A stretch of 64,000 nucleotides of DNA from JACDAE01 sp963717195 (GTDB taxonomy: Bacteria > Chloroflexota > Ktedonobacteria > Ktedonobacterales > Ktedonobacteraceae), in NCBI GenBank assembly GCA_963717195.1, contig CAVQVR010000013.1, positions 1 through 64,000 on the forward strand, read 5' to 3'. Of the stretch, positions 45,541 through 55,104 are shown one piece after another. Each line of letters begins with the position of its first letter. Position 1 is the first letter of the stretch. A program made the position numbers and the translations under genes. Under the pieces are notes generated by a model. It was not told where the DNA came from. It was given only the letters and a program-made list of their open reading frames with translations, and searched no databases.

Positions 45541-46926
45541 ATGGAAACCACTTCTCAACCCTCTCTTTCGGGGCGTATCGATCGGCTACCACTGAGCAGA
45601 GAACTGGCACTCATTATGTTTCTCGCGGGATTTGCCTGGCTGATCGAGTCGTATGATATCGGCAGTATCGGTAATATTCTTCCCTTGTTGGGGAAACACT
45701 ATACATTGAGCACCTTCGATACAGGTCTCCTGGCTGTTGCTTCGACAATCGGCATTGTCGTTGCGGTAATTCCCGCCGGACGGCTAGCTGACTCTATTGG
45801 AAGGAAGAAGGTGTTGATCATCGGGACTACTTGGTACGCATTCTTCTCATTGCTCTGCGGCTTCGCGCCCAATGTGCTCATAATCGAAATACTGCGTTTC
45901 CTTGCAGGATCGGGCATGGGCATGGTTTTTCCCATTCCTTACGCTCTGGCAACGGAGTTCATGCCACGTAATCGGCGCGGTGCGATGGTAAGCATTCTCG
46001 ATTCGTTCCTCTCTTTCGGCTACTTCATGGCACCATTGATCGCGTTTGCGCTCACTCCGCTGGTATCGGTGGACCAGTCATGGCGCACCCTTTTCTTTAT
46101 TGGTGGGTTGCCCCTGCTCTACATACCGGTGATTATCAAATGGATGCCCGAGTCGCCACGCTGGTTACAAACACAGGAACGTGATGACGAGGCCAACGCG
46201 ATCGTCAGTTACCTTGAAACACAGATTGAGCTGCGCACAGGACAAAGGCTGCCTACTCCGAAGGTAGGAACAAACATCTTGCACGCTGATAGGCCCTCGC
46301 TGACCACGGTTTTCCAGCGAGCATATAGTAAGCGCACGTTGATGATGGGCGTCTCCTTTTCTTGCATCCTCTTCATCTTCTATGCGATTCAGACCTATAC
46401 GCCGACCGTACTGGTGAAAATGGGCTATGGTGTCGAAAATTCCTTTTTCTTGACGACGATTATTGTGGTTGCTTCGATCCCTGGTAAATACCTTGCCGGC
46501 TATTGCGTTGAGCGCTTTGGACGCAAACCAACATTGATTACCTTTACACTGATTGCGGCAGTCAGCTCACTGATGTTCGGCTTCCTGAGTGGTGGAGTGG
46601 TAGCGCTCGTGTGTGGCGTGGTGATGTCGTTCTTTGGCATCGGTGTCGATCCAGTGATCAAGGTCTATGGAGCCGAGCAATATCCAACCTACATACGCGA
46701 GACAGGCGTGGGCTTTTTCGAGAGCGGAGGACGCCTCTTCGGCGGTGTGCTCGCACCGTTCATTATGGCGTTCCTACTGGCAAATAGTGGGATCAGCGGC
46801 TCCTATGTTTTTGTATCTGTGGTGGCGGTGGTGGGCGTGTTCACTGTGATGTTCTTTGGCGTTGAGACGCGAGGACACTCGGCGGAACAGATGCCCGAAA
46901 CGCAGGATTTTCAACTCAGCGCATAA
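45541..46926 (+). CDS. MFS transporter (organic acid/sugar porter type)
   Basis: 461 residues, about twelve membrane helices. Helix 1 is ELALIMFLAGFAWLIESYDI with the acidic IESYD motif of sugar and aromatic-acid porters. GRLADSIGRKKVLIIGT is the MFS loop 2-3 signature, WMPESPRWLQTQERDDEANA is the PESPRWL block of that group, and ERFGRKPTLITFTLIAAVSS is the second-half signature. It lies inside a catabolic-looking gene run and stops 57 bases before the ligase, so it probably imports the acid that the ligase activates. ATG 45541 is chosen; an upstream frame runs into the palindromic repeat. Confidence 0.85.
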   Translation: METTSQPSLSGRIDRLPLSRELALIMFLAGFAWLIESYDIGSIGNILPLLGKHYTLSTFDTGLLAVASTIGIVVAVIPAGRLADSIGRKKVLIIGTTWYAFFSLLCGFAPNVLIIEILRFLAGSGMGMVFPIPYALATEFMPRNRRGAMVSILDSFLSFGYFMAPLIAFALTPLVSVDQSWRTLFFIGGLPLLYIPVIIKWMPESPRWLQTQERDDEANAIVSYLETQIELRTGQRLPTPKVGTNILHADRPSLTTVFQRAYSKRTLMMGVSFSCILFIFYAIQTYTPTVLVKMGYGVENSFFLTTIIVVASIPGKYLAGYCVERFGRKPTLITFTLIAAVSSLMFGFLSGGVVALVCGVVMSFFGIGVDPVIKVYGAEQYPTYIRETGVGFFESGGRLFGGVLAPFIMAFLLANSGISGSYVFVSVVAVVGVFTVMFFGVETRGHSAEQMPETQDFQLSA

Positions 46927-46983
46927 GGAATGGGAGCACGAGATCGATTTTGTGGTTTGGATAGAAAAAGGTCAACGATTTTT

Positions 46984-48483
46984 ATGGATACATTACAGGA
47001 AAAGCTGGATTACTGGACCAGGAAAAATCCACAGAAAGTCTGCGTGATTGAGGCAGAGAGCGGGAAGAGCATCACGTATGAGCAATATTATGCGGCAGTC
47101 TATGCGTTACGCCGCCTGTTAGGTGATAGGCCACGTCGCATCCTCTCTACGCTTCCTACAGGCATTCTGAGTACCGTTCTCTGGACCTGTTCGCTTATCG
47201 GCGGTCATATGCTTATCCCTATAGCGTCCGAGTCATCCACTTCTGAGAAGACGAGCATGATACGACGCTACTCACCGGATGTGCTCTTTGTGGAAGATGA
47301 TGAACACGGTATCAGCAACAAGAATGCGCAAAGTTTTACTGACTCTCATACACGTGTTGTGACTCACGAGCAGGGCATGGCATTGGTCGAGCATACTGCA
47401 TTGCAACAGGTGAGTGAAGGGTTGCCGATGAAGGAAGGAAGCGTCATTTTGCATACCTCTGGTAGCACTGGTGAACCCAAAGGTGTGCACTTGCAGGAGC
47501 ATCACATTACCTGGACAGCAGATCATATTTGTAGGAGCCATCGCCTGACTGAGGAAGATCGAGCTATGACTGTTCTGCCTCTCTTCCACGTGAACGCGCC
47601 CGTTGTAAGCCTCTATGCGTCGTTGCTCTCTGGGGGTACGGTTATACTCGCGAAGCGGTTCAGTCGGCGTGCCCTCTGGTCCTGGGTCGAACGCTACCAG
47701 GCAACCTGGGTTAGTATCGTACCGACTATTCTTGCGTTGTTACTGGATACGGAGAAGCCCCCGTTCTTACCCGGAGATGTGCGCTTTGTGCGTACGGCCT
47801 CGGCCCCTCTTCCAGCGGCCCGGTTGCGTGCGTTTGAAGCGACGTTCGGGCTGCCAGTGATCGAAACGTATGGCTTGACGGAGGCTGCAAGTCAGGTAAC
47901 GGCAAACCCGGTTCCACCAGGTAGACATAAACCCGGCTCCGTGGGCCTCCCGGTTGGTGTGGATCTGCGTATCTGCACCCAACATGAGCTCCAAGATGTT
48001 GTGCAAGGTGAGGTGGGAGAGATCTGCGTACGTGGGCCGGGCGTTGTGCAGGCATACGTAGGCAATGCGGATGCAGATATGTTTCAGGATGGCTGGTTTC
48101 GTACTGGCGACCTGGGCTATCAGGATAACGATGGCTACCTCTACATCACTGGTCGTTTGCGCGAGGTTATTATCAGAGGTGGCGAGAACGTTGCGCCGCG
48201 TGAGGTTGAGGAGACGCTGCTGGGATATCCAGGGGTGCGCGAGGTTGCGGTTGTTGGGCGACCCGATGCTCTTTATGGTGAGGTCGTTGTGGCGTATGTT
48301 GTCGTAGAGAATCCTCACGATGAGACGCTCAAAGCGAATCTGCATACATACGCCGTGCAGCATCTCAGCCGTCCCAAAGTGCCTGTCGATTTTATCCTCG
48401 TTGAGAGCCTGCCACACACTTCCTCTGGCAAGGTCGCGCATCAGGAACTCCGTGAACAGGAAACCTCGGGAGGAAGGGGATGA
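46984..48483 (+). CDS. Acyl-CoA synthetase / AMP-forming ligase
   Basis: 499 residues of the ANL superfamily. VILHTSGSTGEPKGVHLQEH is the P-loop-like A3 motif (~160-175), ETYGLTEAASQVTANP is A5, GWFRTGDLGYQDNDGYLYIT GRLREVIIRGGENVAPREVE is A7-A8, and PHTSSGKVAHQEL (~490) carries the C-terminal catalytic Lys. It activates a carboxylic acid to acyl-AMP and then the CoA thioester; it is close to medium-chain or oxalate/aryl CoA ligases, substrate unknown. ATG 46984 starts next to the domain; ATG 46930, four bases after the transporter stop, is a possible longer start. It overlaps the acyltransferase by ATGA. Confidence 0.88.
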   Translation: MDTLQEKLDYWTRKNPQKVCVIEAESGKSITYEQYYAAVYALRRLLGDRPRRILSTLPTGILSTVLWTCSLIGGHMLIPIASESSTSEKTSMIRRYSPDVLFVEDDEHGISNKNAQSFTDSHTRVVTHEQGMALVEHTALQQVSEGLPMKEGSVILHTSGSTGEPKGVHLQEHHITWTADHICRSHRLTEEDRAMTVLPLFHVNAPVVSLYASLLSGGTVILAKRFSRRALWSWVERYQATWVSIVPTILALLLDTEKPPFLPGDVRFVRTASAPLPAARLRAFEATFGLPVIETYGLTEAASQVTANPVPPGRHKPGSVGLPVGVDLRICTQHELQDVVQGEVGEICVRGPGVVQAYVGNADADMFQDGWFRTGDLGYQDNDGYLYITGRLREVIIRGGENVAPREVEETLLGYPGVREVAVVGRPDALYGEVVVAYVVVENPHDETLKANLHTYAVQHLSRPKVPVDFILVESLPHTSSGKVAHQELREQETSGGRG

Positions 48484-49769
48484 CCGATATACAGGCGCGT
48501 CTCGCTCCGTCAGGAAACGCAGAGACGCGCAATCCAGAGTCCGGGGCACACCAGTCGCGCCCCTATGTCTATGAACTGGATCCGTTGCGGGCAACGACAG
48601 CGCTCGTCGTCGTTGCGGTCCACGTGCTAGCGTTTACCGCCGCGCTTAATCATACAACGCTCGGATTGCAGGTGCAGGATGCCCTGGTCGTCGCTGTGCA
48701 CTATACCAGAGAGATGTTCATGTTCGTGACGGCGTTCGCGCTCGTCTATGTCTACTACGGCAAACCCTTCTCGGCTACGCGTTTCTGGAAGCGGCGCACG
48801 ATTGGCGTGCTGGTGCCATATTGTATCTGGAGTATTTTTTATGTCTGGTTCAACAATCAACACCTCTCTTTTGGTACCTTCATCCAGACAAGCTTACTTG
48901 ATTTACTTACGGGTAATTCCTCGTATCAGATGTACTATATTCTCCTGACGTTGCAGTTCTACATACTCTTTCCACTCTTCCTACCACTCGTAGGTGTCCT
49001 TAAGCGATATCCCTGGCAGTCGCTGGCGATCAGCTTCCTGCTCGAAGTTGCTGTGCTTTACGTTGACTTCCACACCTTACAGAAAGGAGTTCTCACGAAC
49101 GAGCCATTCTGGAACTTCGTCGCCCAATATCAGAATAGCTTCGTCCTGGTCTACCAGTTCTATTTTATTCTGGGGGCCGTGGTGGCGGTCTATTTGAAGG
49201 AGACGCGTACCTTCTTACAGCGTCATGGCTGGCTTACCATCGTGGGTTTCCTACTTGGATTGGGCGCGTTGTGGGGGCATTTCTATCTCCAGGTACAGGT
49301 ATACAAAGAAGCTTTGAGCCATGTTGTCTCGGTTCTACAGCCGATTATGGTCATCTATAGCCTTGGGATTATTGCCTTCTTCTTCTGGCTGGCCTATTGC
49401 TGGGCCAACACCCTTGATCGAGATGGGCATCCTAGAGGTATGCGCTTCGTAAGCATCGTGTCGAATGCTTCCTTTGGCATCTATCTCGTTCACGCCGTGT
49501 TTCTTGATTGGCTGCTGCAGCACTACGTACCAATACTGCCTCAGGTCTGGCCGGTCGGCATACGCGTCTTCCTGACGTGGTTCCTGACTGCGCTTGCGGC
49601 GACGATCACGAGTATTGTGCTGATGAATATCCCTGTTCTGAGTCGCCTCGTAGGGCGTGAACGGTCGCTTTCACGAGGAACAGGTGGTAGAATTGGAAGA
49701 AAACAGCGTGCGAAGCAAGCGAATATACAGTATGTTCAAAATCAACAGAAAGAACAAAGCATTTCCTAG
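48480..49769 (+). CDS. Membrane acyltransferase 3 family protein
   Basis: 429 residues with about ten membrane helices: YELDPLRATTALVVVAVHVL AFTAAL (the conserved R...H of helix 1), TREMFMFVTAFALVYVYYGK PFSATRFWKRR, IGVLVPYCIWSIFYVWFN, YYILLTLQFYILFPLFLPLV and FVSIVSNASFGIYLVHAVFL DWLL. Members O-acylate carbohydrates, lipids or antibiotics at the membrane. Start ATG 48480 overlaps the ligase stop (ATGA), so it is translationally coupled to an acyl-CoA source. The two could form an acylation pair rather than a breakdown path. Confidence 0.85.
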   Translation: MTDIQARLAPSGNAETRNPESGAHQSRPYVYELDPLRATTALVVVAVHVLAFTAALNHTTLGLQVQDALVVAVHYTREMFMFVTAFALVYVYYGKPFSATRFWKRRTIGVLVPYCIWSIFYVWFNNQHLSFGTFIQTSLLDLLTGNSSYQMYYILLTLQFYILFPLFLPLVGVLKRYPWQSLAISFLLEVAVLYVDFHTLQKGVLTNEPFWNFVAQYQNSFVLVYQFYFILGAVVAVYLKETRTFLQRHGWLTIVGFLLGLGALWGHFYLQVQVYKEALSHVVSVLQPIMVIYSLGIIAFFFWLAYCWANTLDRDGHPRGMRFVSIVSNASFGIYLVHAVFLDWLLQHYVPILPQVWPVGIRVFLTWFLTALAATITSIVLMNIPVLSRLVGRERSLSRGTGGRIGRKQRAKQANIQYVQNQQKEQSIS

Positions 49770-49776
49770 CCCACGG

Positions 49777-50847
49777 ATGAAGATCGTCCAACGGAAGCGA
49801 CTATGCATCTCCCCAAGTAAAATCCGACCCATACTGGGGATGCTCTTCTGTGCACTTCTTTTGCTGGCTGGTTGTACCCTGTATGGGCCGAGTGCAGGGA
49901 CTACCTCTCCAATCATGAACCCTCACATTATGGCATTTCCTATCGCCAGTTCTGGTTGTGGTAACGTAAACACGATTGTGCCGGGAACTACCATGAGCGA
50001 ATCCCTGCCTGTGGGTGGATTGACACGCCTGTACAGTCTCCATATTCCCACAGGATATCGCAATACACAAAAGTACCCGCTGGTCTTGAACTTTCATGGG
50101 CATGGGAGCAACTCCTTGCAACAGGAGCGCCGCACAGACTTCTCACAACTTGCCAATAGTCAAGGTATCGTTGTGGTATACCCTCAAGGCGCCGTCGGAC
50201 CAGATGGTCACACAGGCTGGGATACTGGTCCGGCACGCAATCCGCAGACGAACGATCTGCTCTTTGTGAGCGATCTGCTGAACCACGTACAGGCAATCCT
50301 TTGTATCGATCCCGCACGGATATACGCGACCGGCTTCTCCAATGGTGGTGGCATGACGAATGAGCTGGCCTGCAAAATGGCTGATCGCATCGCTGCATTT
50401 GCGCCCGTTTCGGGAGCCTATCCCCAGTTGCCGGGCGGCTGCAGTCCCGCGCGTCCGGTGCCAATTCTTGAAATTCACGGAACTTCTGATCCGGTCGTTC
50501 CTTACAATGGTTCACTCGTAAAGGGCTATCCACCCATCGCACAATGGTTACAGCAGTGGACCCAGCGTAACGGATGCAAAGAAGGACCAGTCGTCTTCAG
50601 CAACACTGCTGGGGTAACAGGCGAACGTTGGAGTGCGTGTCATGATGATGTAACGATCGTGCATTATACAATTCACGGCCTTGGTCATGCCTGGCCCATT
50701 GCTTACCATACCCCCATCCATACGAGAAAGTACGTGACGACCTTCGATGCTACAACTACGATATGGACGTTTTTTAAGGACTATACACTGCCTCTTTCTC
50801 ATTCTTCTTCAAAAGCCTGGCTGGCTACTCTAGCGCCGATGAATTGA
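49777..50847 (+). CDS. Secreted lipoprotein esterase, PHB-depolymerase/feruloyl-esterase (LpqC) type
   Basis: 356 residues. The signal with lipobox ILGMLFCALLLLAGCTLYG anchors it outside the membrane. The alpha/beta-hydrolase core has LVLNFHGHGSNSLQQE (oxyanion), ARIYATGFSNGGGMTNELAC with nucleophile Ser in GFSNG, ILEIHGTSDPVVPYNGS (Asp) and TIHGLGHAWP (His). Cysteine placement (AILCIDPARI, LACKMAD, NGCKEGP, WSACHD) suggests disulfides. LpqC-type enzymes cut ester bonds in plant-wall ferulates, acetylxylan or polyhydroxybutyrate. It starts seven bases after the acyltransferase stop; ATG 49732 inside that gene is an alternative. It fits with release of an acid that the preceding transporter and ligase then use. 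Confidence 0.82.
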   Translation: MKIVQRKRLCISPSKIRPILGMLFCALLLLAGCTLYGPSAGTTSPIMNPHIMAFPIASSGCGNVNTIVPGTTMSESLPVGGLTRLYSLHIPTGYRNTQKYPLVLNFHGHGSNSLQQERRTDFSQLANSQGIVVVYPQGAVGPDGHTGWDTGPARNPQTNDLLFVSDLLNHVQAILCIDPARIYATGFSNGGGMTNELACKMADRIAAFAPVSGAYPQLPGGCSPARPVPILEIHGTSDPVVPYNGSLVKGYPPIAQWLQQWTQRNGCKEGPVVFSNTAGVTGERWSACHDDVTIVHYTIHGLGHAWPIAYHTPIHTRKYVTTFDATTTIWTFFKDYTLPLSHSSSKAWLATLAPMN

Positions 50848-51345
50848 TACGCGTGTTGCCTCACGAAAAAGTTGGAAGAACCGAAAAATCTTTCTTTTCC
50901 TGTGTTTTAGAAGCTATTTCCTCCCGCTCAGTTTCTTTGTGCTCAGAGAGGCCAGACCGTTATCTGACCTCTCCGGATTGAAAAGAAATGGATGTGCTAT
51001 ACTCTGTATGCCCGCAACGATTTTTCGTGAGGCAAATGGAGGGATGTCTCTGTCGTAGTGACATCGAGGTCTCGTGCAAGATGGTTCCAGAGGAGGCACA
51101 TGTGGCAACAGAATTGAGTCTTCAAACACGACGGGCATTGCTTGAAAACGATGCATCAGCATATCGCGAAGCACCACTGGTCAAAAAAGGTTCAGGCGCT
51201 GACGGTCCTGGCTTTCCAGAGACCGCAGGTTGATCTGACCGTGATTACCGAGATGAAAACGATGCTTCATGCGTACTTGCGAGAGGTGCTGGGGCCGGGA
51301 GCAGATCATCCAGGAAATGCGCATACGCGAACGAGAGGTTAAAAT
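50848..51345. other. Gap with a small unassigned frame
   Basis: No intact gene is recognised. A helical stretch at about 51142-51342 (VQALTVLAFQRPQVDLTVIT, EMKTMLHAYLREVLG) can be continued after a frame change at ~51300 as REQIIQEMRIREREVKI to the start of the carotenoid gene at 51346. It may be the end of a lost gene. Confidence 0.3.
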
Positions 51346-52251
51346 ATGAGAAACAAGAAACTGTTGATGACCATCCTCTGGATTCTGGTTGCGGTCAACG
51401 CGGTGGCAACGCTTGCGAGTACGCTGTTCTCGCTCTCCATCCCCGTACTGCTGCTGCTCTTGGTACCGGTCGCCTTTGCACTTCTCCATGGGGCAATGCG
51501 CTATCGCTGGAGTGGGATAGTGATCTTCATTGTCATGTGCCTGGTCGTCAGCAATGTCCTGGAAAATACGAGTATTCTGACTGGTTTCCCGTTCGGGCAC
51601 TATCATTACACCGATGGACTCGGCCCCAAACTCTTTCTGGTGCCGCTGGTCATTGGCGTGGCCTACTTCTCCACTGGCTACCTCGCCTGGGTGCTCTCGA
51701 CCATTCTCATTGGGGATGTTCGCCGCAAGTCCAGCGCATTCACGACCTTTGCCGTCCCGTTTATTGCTTCGTTTCTCATGGTGGTCTGGGATCTGTGCTT
51801 TGATCCAACGTTTTCGACGATTGACCATCGTTGGATCTGGGAGCAAGGTGGCGGTTACTTCGGCGTGCCGTTCACGAACTATTTGGGGTGGTTTTTCACG
51901 GTGTATGTGTTCTTCCAGCTGTTTGCGCTCTTTCTCCGTTTTCGCAAGACTACTCATGGGGAGACACAAACTTTCCCCAGGTCATACTATGCTCAAGCGG
52001 TCGTGATGTACGCAGCGATTGGTCTGATGTTTGTTTTGGCCTATCTGGTGTACCGTGGCAATACGCTGGTCACTGACGCCGTCGGCGTGGTCTGGCAGAC
52101 CAGGAGCATCGCTGAAGCGGAAGCAACAGTCAGCATCTACACGATGCTCTTCATCGCTGCTTTATCGGCAGTGAAGCTGTTCCAAGGGTCAGCCGATGCG
52201 CCAAACACGTCAGTTGAAGCAGAAACAGAGGAAACAATGACGAAGAGGTAA
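51346..52251 (+). CDS. Carotenoid biosynthesis membrane protein (CruF/DUF422 type)
   Basis: 301 residues, about eight membrane helices. SNVLENTSILTGFPFGHYHY TDGLGPKLFLVPLVIGVAYF is the family signature (ENTS...TG.PFG.Y.Y...LG..L..VPL). FLMVVWDLCFDPTFSTIDHR WIWEQGGGYFGVPFTNYLGW FF is the second (WD...DP...W.W..GG.Y.GVP..N..GW). CruF-type proteins hydrate the psi-end of C40-C50 carotenoids. No other carotenoid gene lies in this window. ATG 51346 follows GAGAGGTTAAAAT. Confidence 0.85.
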   Translation: MRNKKLLMTILWILVAVNAVATLASTLFSLSIPVLLLLLVPVAFALLHGAMRYRWSGIVIFIVMCLVVSNVLENTSILTGFPFGHYHYTDGLGPKLFLVPLVIGVAYFSTGYLAWVLSTILIGDVRRKSSAFTTFAVPFIASFLMVVWDLCFDPTFSTIDHRWIWEQGGGYFGVPFTNYLGWFFTVYVFFQLFALFLRFRKTTHGETQTFPRSYYAQAVVMYAAIGLMFVLAYLVYRGNTLVTDAVGVVWQTRSIAEAEATVSIYTMLFIAALSAVKLFQGSADAPNTSVEAETEETMTKR

Positions 52252-52374
52252 TCCCCTATGGTGAAATAGAGCGGGCGGTGCGCTTCACAAGACCATTCCT
52301 GCGTAAGTCATCTCCTAAAGCTCATCATTTTGAGTGGAGATCGATCGGAGACTTTCATCCGCCTCTCTGAGGCT

Positions 52375-52790
52375 TCGCATCATCGGGCTTTCAAACGCAG
52401 AGGCCTGCATGGCATCGCGACGACGCGTGCCGGAACCCTACTTAAGCAGCAGATTCCCATTCGCACGTTCGAGCGGTGGAATGAGACCCAGCCCGGTTTT
52501 CTGGAAGCGGATCTGGTCGCTCATTGCGGGTCGCAGCCGAAAGGACGCTTCCTCTACACCCTGACCCTCACGGATGTTGCTACAGGCTGGACCGAATGCC
52601 TGCCCTTGCGCACCAGGAGCAGCAGGTCGCCCACGTGCTCGACCCGCTGCGGCTCTTTCACCAGGTGCAAGACTTGCAACAGGCACTCTTTGTCTTGACG
52701 ACGAGTGTCTCCCCTGAAGCGGAAGTGACTTATCCGGTGGCGATTCTCCCGTTTTGCACCGAACGGTGCATTGCTGGATCTCTTGCAGCG
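52375..52790 (+). pseudogene. Integrase-core (ISNCY-type) transposase fragment
   Basis: RRGLHGIATTRAGTLLKQQI PIRTFERWNE then FLEADLVAHCGSQPKGRFLY TLTLTDVATGWTECLPL (first and second Asp of the DDE core). After a frame change near 52615 comes EQQVAHVLDPLRLFHQVQDL QQALFVLTTS. It lacks both ends and is inactive. The N-terminal half of a related transposase is at 22041-22365. Confidence 0.6.
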
Positions 52791-52861
52791 GCTACTTCTG
52801 AGAGCGGAGTGACAGCAGGTGGTATATTGTGGTACGTTTGTCTGTTTCCTGGTACCAGTTA

Positions 52862-53280
52862 TATTCTATCAGTAGCAATTTTGTGATAATATAGAAGCTG
52901 AGAGTAAGAAGAGGACAGAACCGCTTATAGCTTTCTAAAGAATGGTGGAGGAGAGAACCTCCATACATGGTATCAATATATTGATGCAACGAAATATTTT
53001 TGAGAGAAGGGCGAAAGCATTTCTCGCGTGAAGCCCCTTTCCAGAAAGGTATGATGAGAGGAAGTAGAGTAAGAACTGTCATACATAATAATGCGGTTTT
53101 CTGCAATCAAGACATCTCTCCTTTGCTAGAGAGTGGTACACACACGCCTTTGGAAATTTTTCATCCCCTTTCTAAAGATGATGCTCTGACGATTGCTCCG
53201 GTCAGTCAGGAAGCAGACGGTATTCGCCACTTTTCAAATATTCGTACCTTTATGTCCTCAATGTATACCCCCCCCCAAGT
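52862..53280 (-). repeat. Poly-G module, copy B (3' of the truncated TIR-NB-ARC gene)
   Basis: The reverse complement aligns with 27604-28250 from the G-run (nine C's at 53268-53276) through GTGGCGAATACCGTCTGCTT to the conserved hairpin and beyond. In the TIR gene's direction both modules have the same orientation and follow its 3' end. Here the module's edge forms the last codons of the shortened gene. Confidence 0.75.
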
Positions 53281-54529
53281 AAATACATCTACATGTAAGG
53301 ATACACACCGAAAGATCAGAATGGGTACGGATGAGGGTGCTATAGGTAGAGAGGCTTATTTTCGTTTCTTCGATATACGCTCCGGCCTGATCAAGCGCCA
53401 GAGGAAGTCCATCGACAAATTGGCATATTTCGCGTGCCTGTCTCATCTTTGAAGCAGGAAGAGCTTCCAAAGGGACCGTGTGAGTAACGATCCTGGCTCG
53501 TCGAAGCAAAAAAAGTGCCCCTTCATCGAGCGTCATTTTCTCCACGTCATTGAGAAGTGCCGTATTCCCGGTTGCTTGTCCACGGGTCGTGATGAGAATA
53601 TCTCCCCGTCCCCTAACGGGAAGATATTCATCGAGCAGCTCAATGGTGTCAAGGTTATCAAGAATGAGGAGCCACCCTGGCGTTTGCGACAAATATCGCT
53701 TGATTGCGGCGAGAATAATATGCTGATCGGACTCTTTGCGCTCAGGCAAATTGAGGAGACGAGCGAGTTGCGTGAAATCCGTCAGAAGGTCTTCCGCCGT
53801 ATCCCCTCTGAGCCAGAAAACAGCCTGATATTCTATGCTATAACGATAGGCATATTCGAGCGCTATCTGGGTTTTTCCTATGCCACCAAGTCCGCAGATG
53901 GCTTGGGAGCATATTGGTATATCACGATCTACTGTAAATGTTTCATGAAGTGAGAGCAGAAGGTCATCTCGGCCAGTAAAGAAGCGATTTCGCTGGTAAG
54001 GAACCGTCCAGAGGCGTGATAACCCATCTATTGAGGAAAGAGCCTGAGGAGGAGCGCCGATGAGCTCTTCAATGACTTTCTTAATCCCTGCAACGATTTC
54101 TACAAACGCCTGATCTCTGTTTTTCCATTCACTCACGGGTTTGAGTGCTTCCTTTTCACTTGTCGGTAAGCCTTGCAATTTCGTAAAAGGGAGATCGTAC
54201 CAGGGTGTTGGGCGGAACAAAATCGGGATAACACGCACTTCGCCGCTTTTCTGTTTCTCAAGAGCACGCTTCATCTGGACATGATAGCAATAATTGGATG
54301 CAATGAAATCTGGGGTGATAAAGAGTAAAATAATATCGGCCTGGTCAAGTTGCTTCTCAACGAAATCGTGCCAATCGCTTCCAGGGGGAATCTCATGTTT
54401 GTGCCAATCATCGATCACCCCTGTCCTTTGGAAGATGCTCAGGTGCGTATCTAAGGTGTCACGAAACGTCCGATCTTCGTGGGCAAACGAGAAAAAAATA
54501 TGCAATGGCCTCAGGTGATCCTCTGACAT
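53258..54529 (-). pseudogene. TIR-NB-ARC protein, truncated at both ends
   Basis: TIR domain (LHIFFSFAHEDRTFRDTLDT, DQADIILLFITPDFIASNYC) then an NB-ARC start (FFTGRDDLLLSLHETF), P-loop ICGLGGIGKTQIALEYAYRY, WLLILDNLDTIELL and GLPLALDQAGAYIEETKISL, after which homology stops at about residue 405. The C-terminal TPR array seen in the relative at 24492 is missing, and the end reads through the G-run of the repeat module. The start codon ATG 54529 is shared, in antisense, with codons of a GH28 gene. Without a sensor array it is probably dead, although a free TIR-NB-ARC could still be expressed. Confidence 0.75.
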
Positions 54530-55018
54530 GGACACGGCCTCTCAATTGGCAGCGGAACCACAGGTGGCGTCCATGATATTGTGGCATCGAATATTACCTT
54601 CAATGGCACCACCAATGGACTGCGCATTAAATCAAATCGAACCGTCGGTGGCGACGTTTCCAATGTCATCTACAATAACCTCAAGATGACCAATGTGACC
54701 CATCCGATCCTTTTCACGGGTTACTATCCTGATATCCCGGCATCGGATTTACCGCAGCCTGTTACCAATACGACACCGTATTATCACAACATCGTCGTCA
54801 ACAACCTGACAGCAACCGGTGCCAGTGATGCTGGCACTATCGTTGGCGTTCCTGAGGAACCACTCAGCGCTATTCTTCTCAACGCAGTTAAGATCACGGC
54901 CAAAACAGGAATAGTGGTGAGAAACACCACTGTTACCGTTACTCATAGCACGAGAATAACGGTTTCCAGCGGTCCCCCATACATCATTGAATCCCAGGGC
55001 AAAGTTATCATGGTGTAG
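54527..55018 (+). pseudogene. GH28 polygalacturonase, C-terminal fragment
   Basis: From 54527 the frame reads HGHGLSIGSGTTGGVHDIVA, SNITFNGTTNGLRIKSNRTV and NLKMTNVTHPILFTGYYPDI. This is the GHG catalytic-loop motif and the later RIK substrate motif of family 28, followed by right-handed beta-helix strands to the stop at 55018. The N-terminal two thirds, including the catalytic Asp residues, are replaced by the TIR gene. In life it would have cut pectin homogalacturonan or rhamnogalacturonan. Confidence 0.75.
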
Positions 55019-55104
55019 AGATCTGAAGTATGATGACATGTTCAAAAGGGCATTATGGCGAGAAACACGCAGCCTCTCGACTACTGCCGAGGAGCCCCCT
55101 TGTC

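Noticed and set aside
47767..48594. 275-codon minus-strand frame
   Set aside because: Antisense to the ligase and acyltransferase genes, with no family features.
51181..51969. 262-codon minus-strand frame
   Set aside because: Opposes the well-supported carotenoid gene and is a charged low-complexity shadow.
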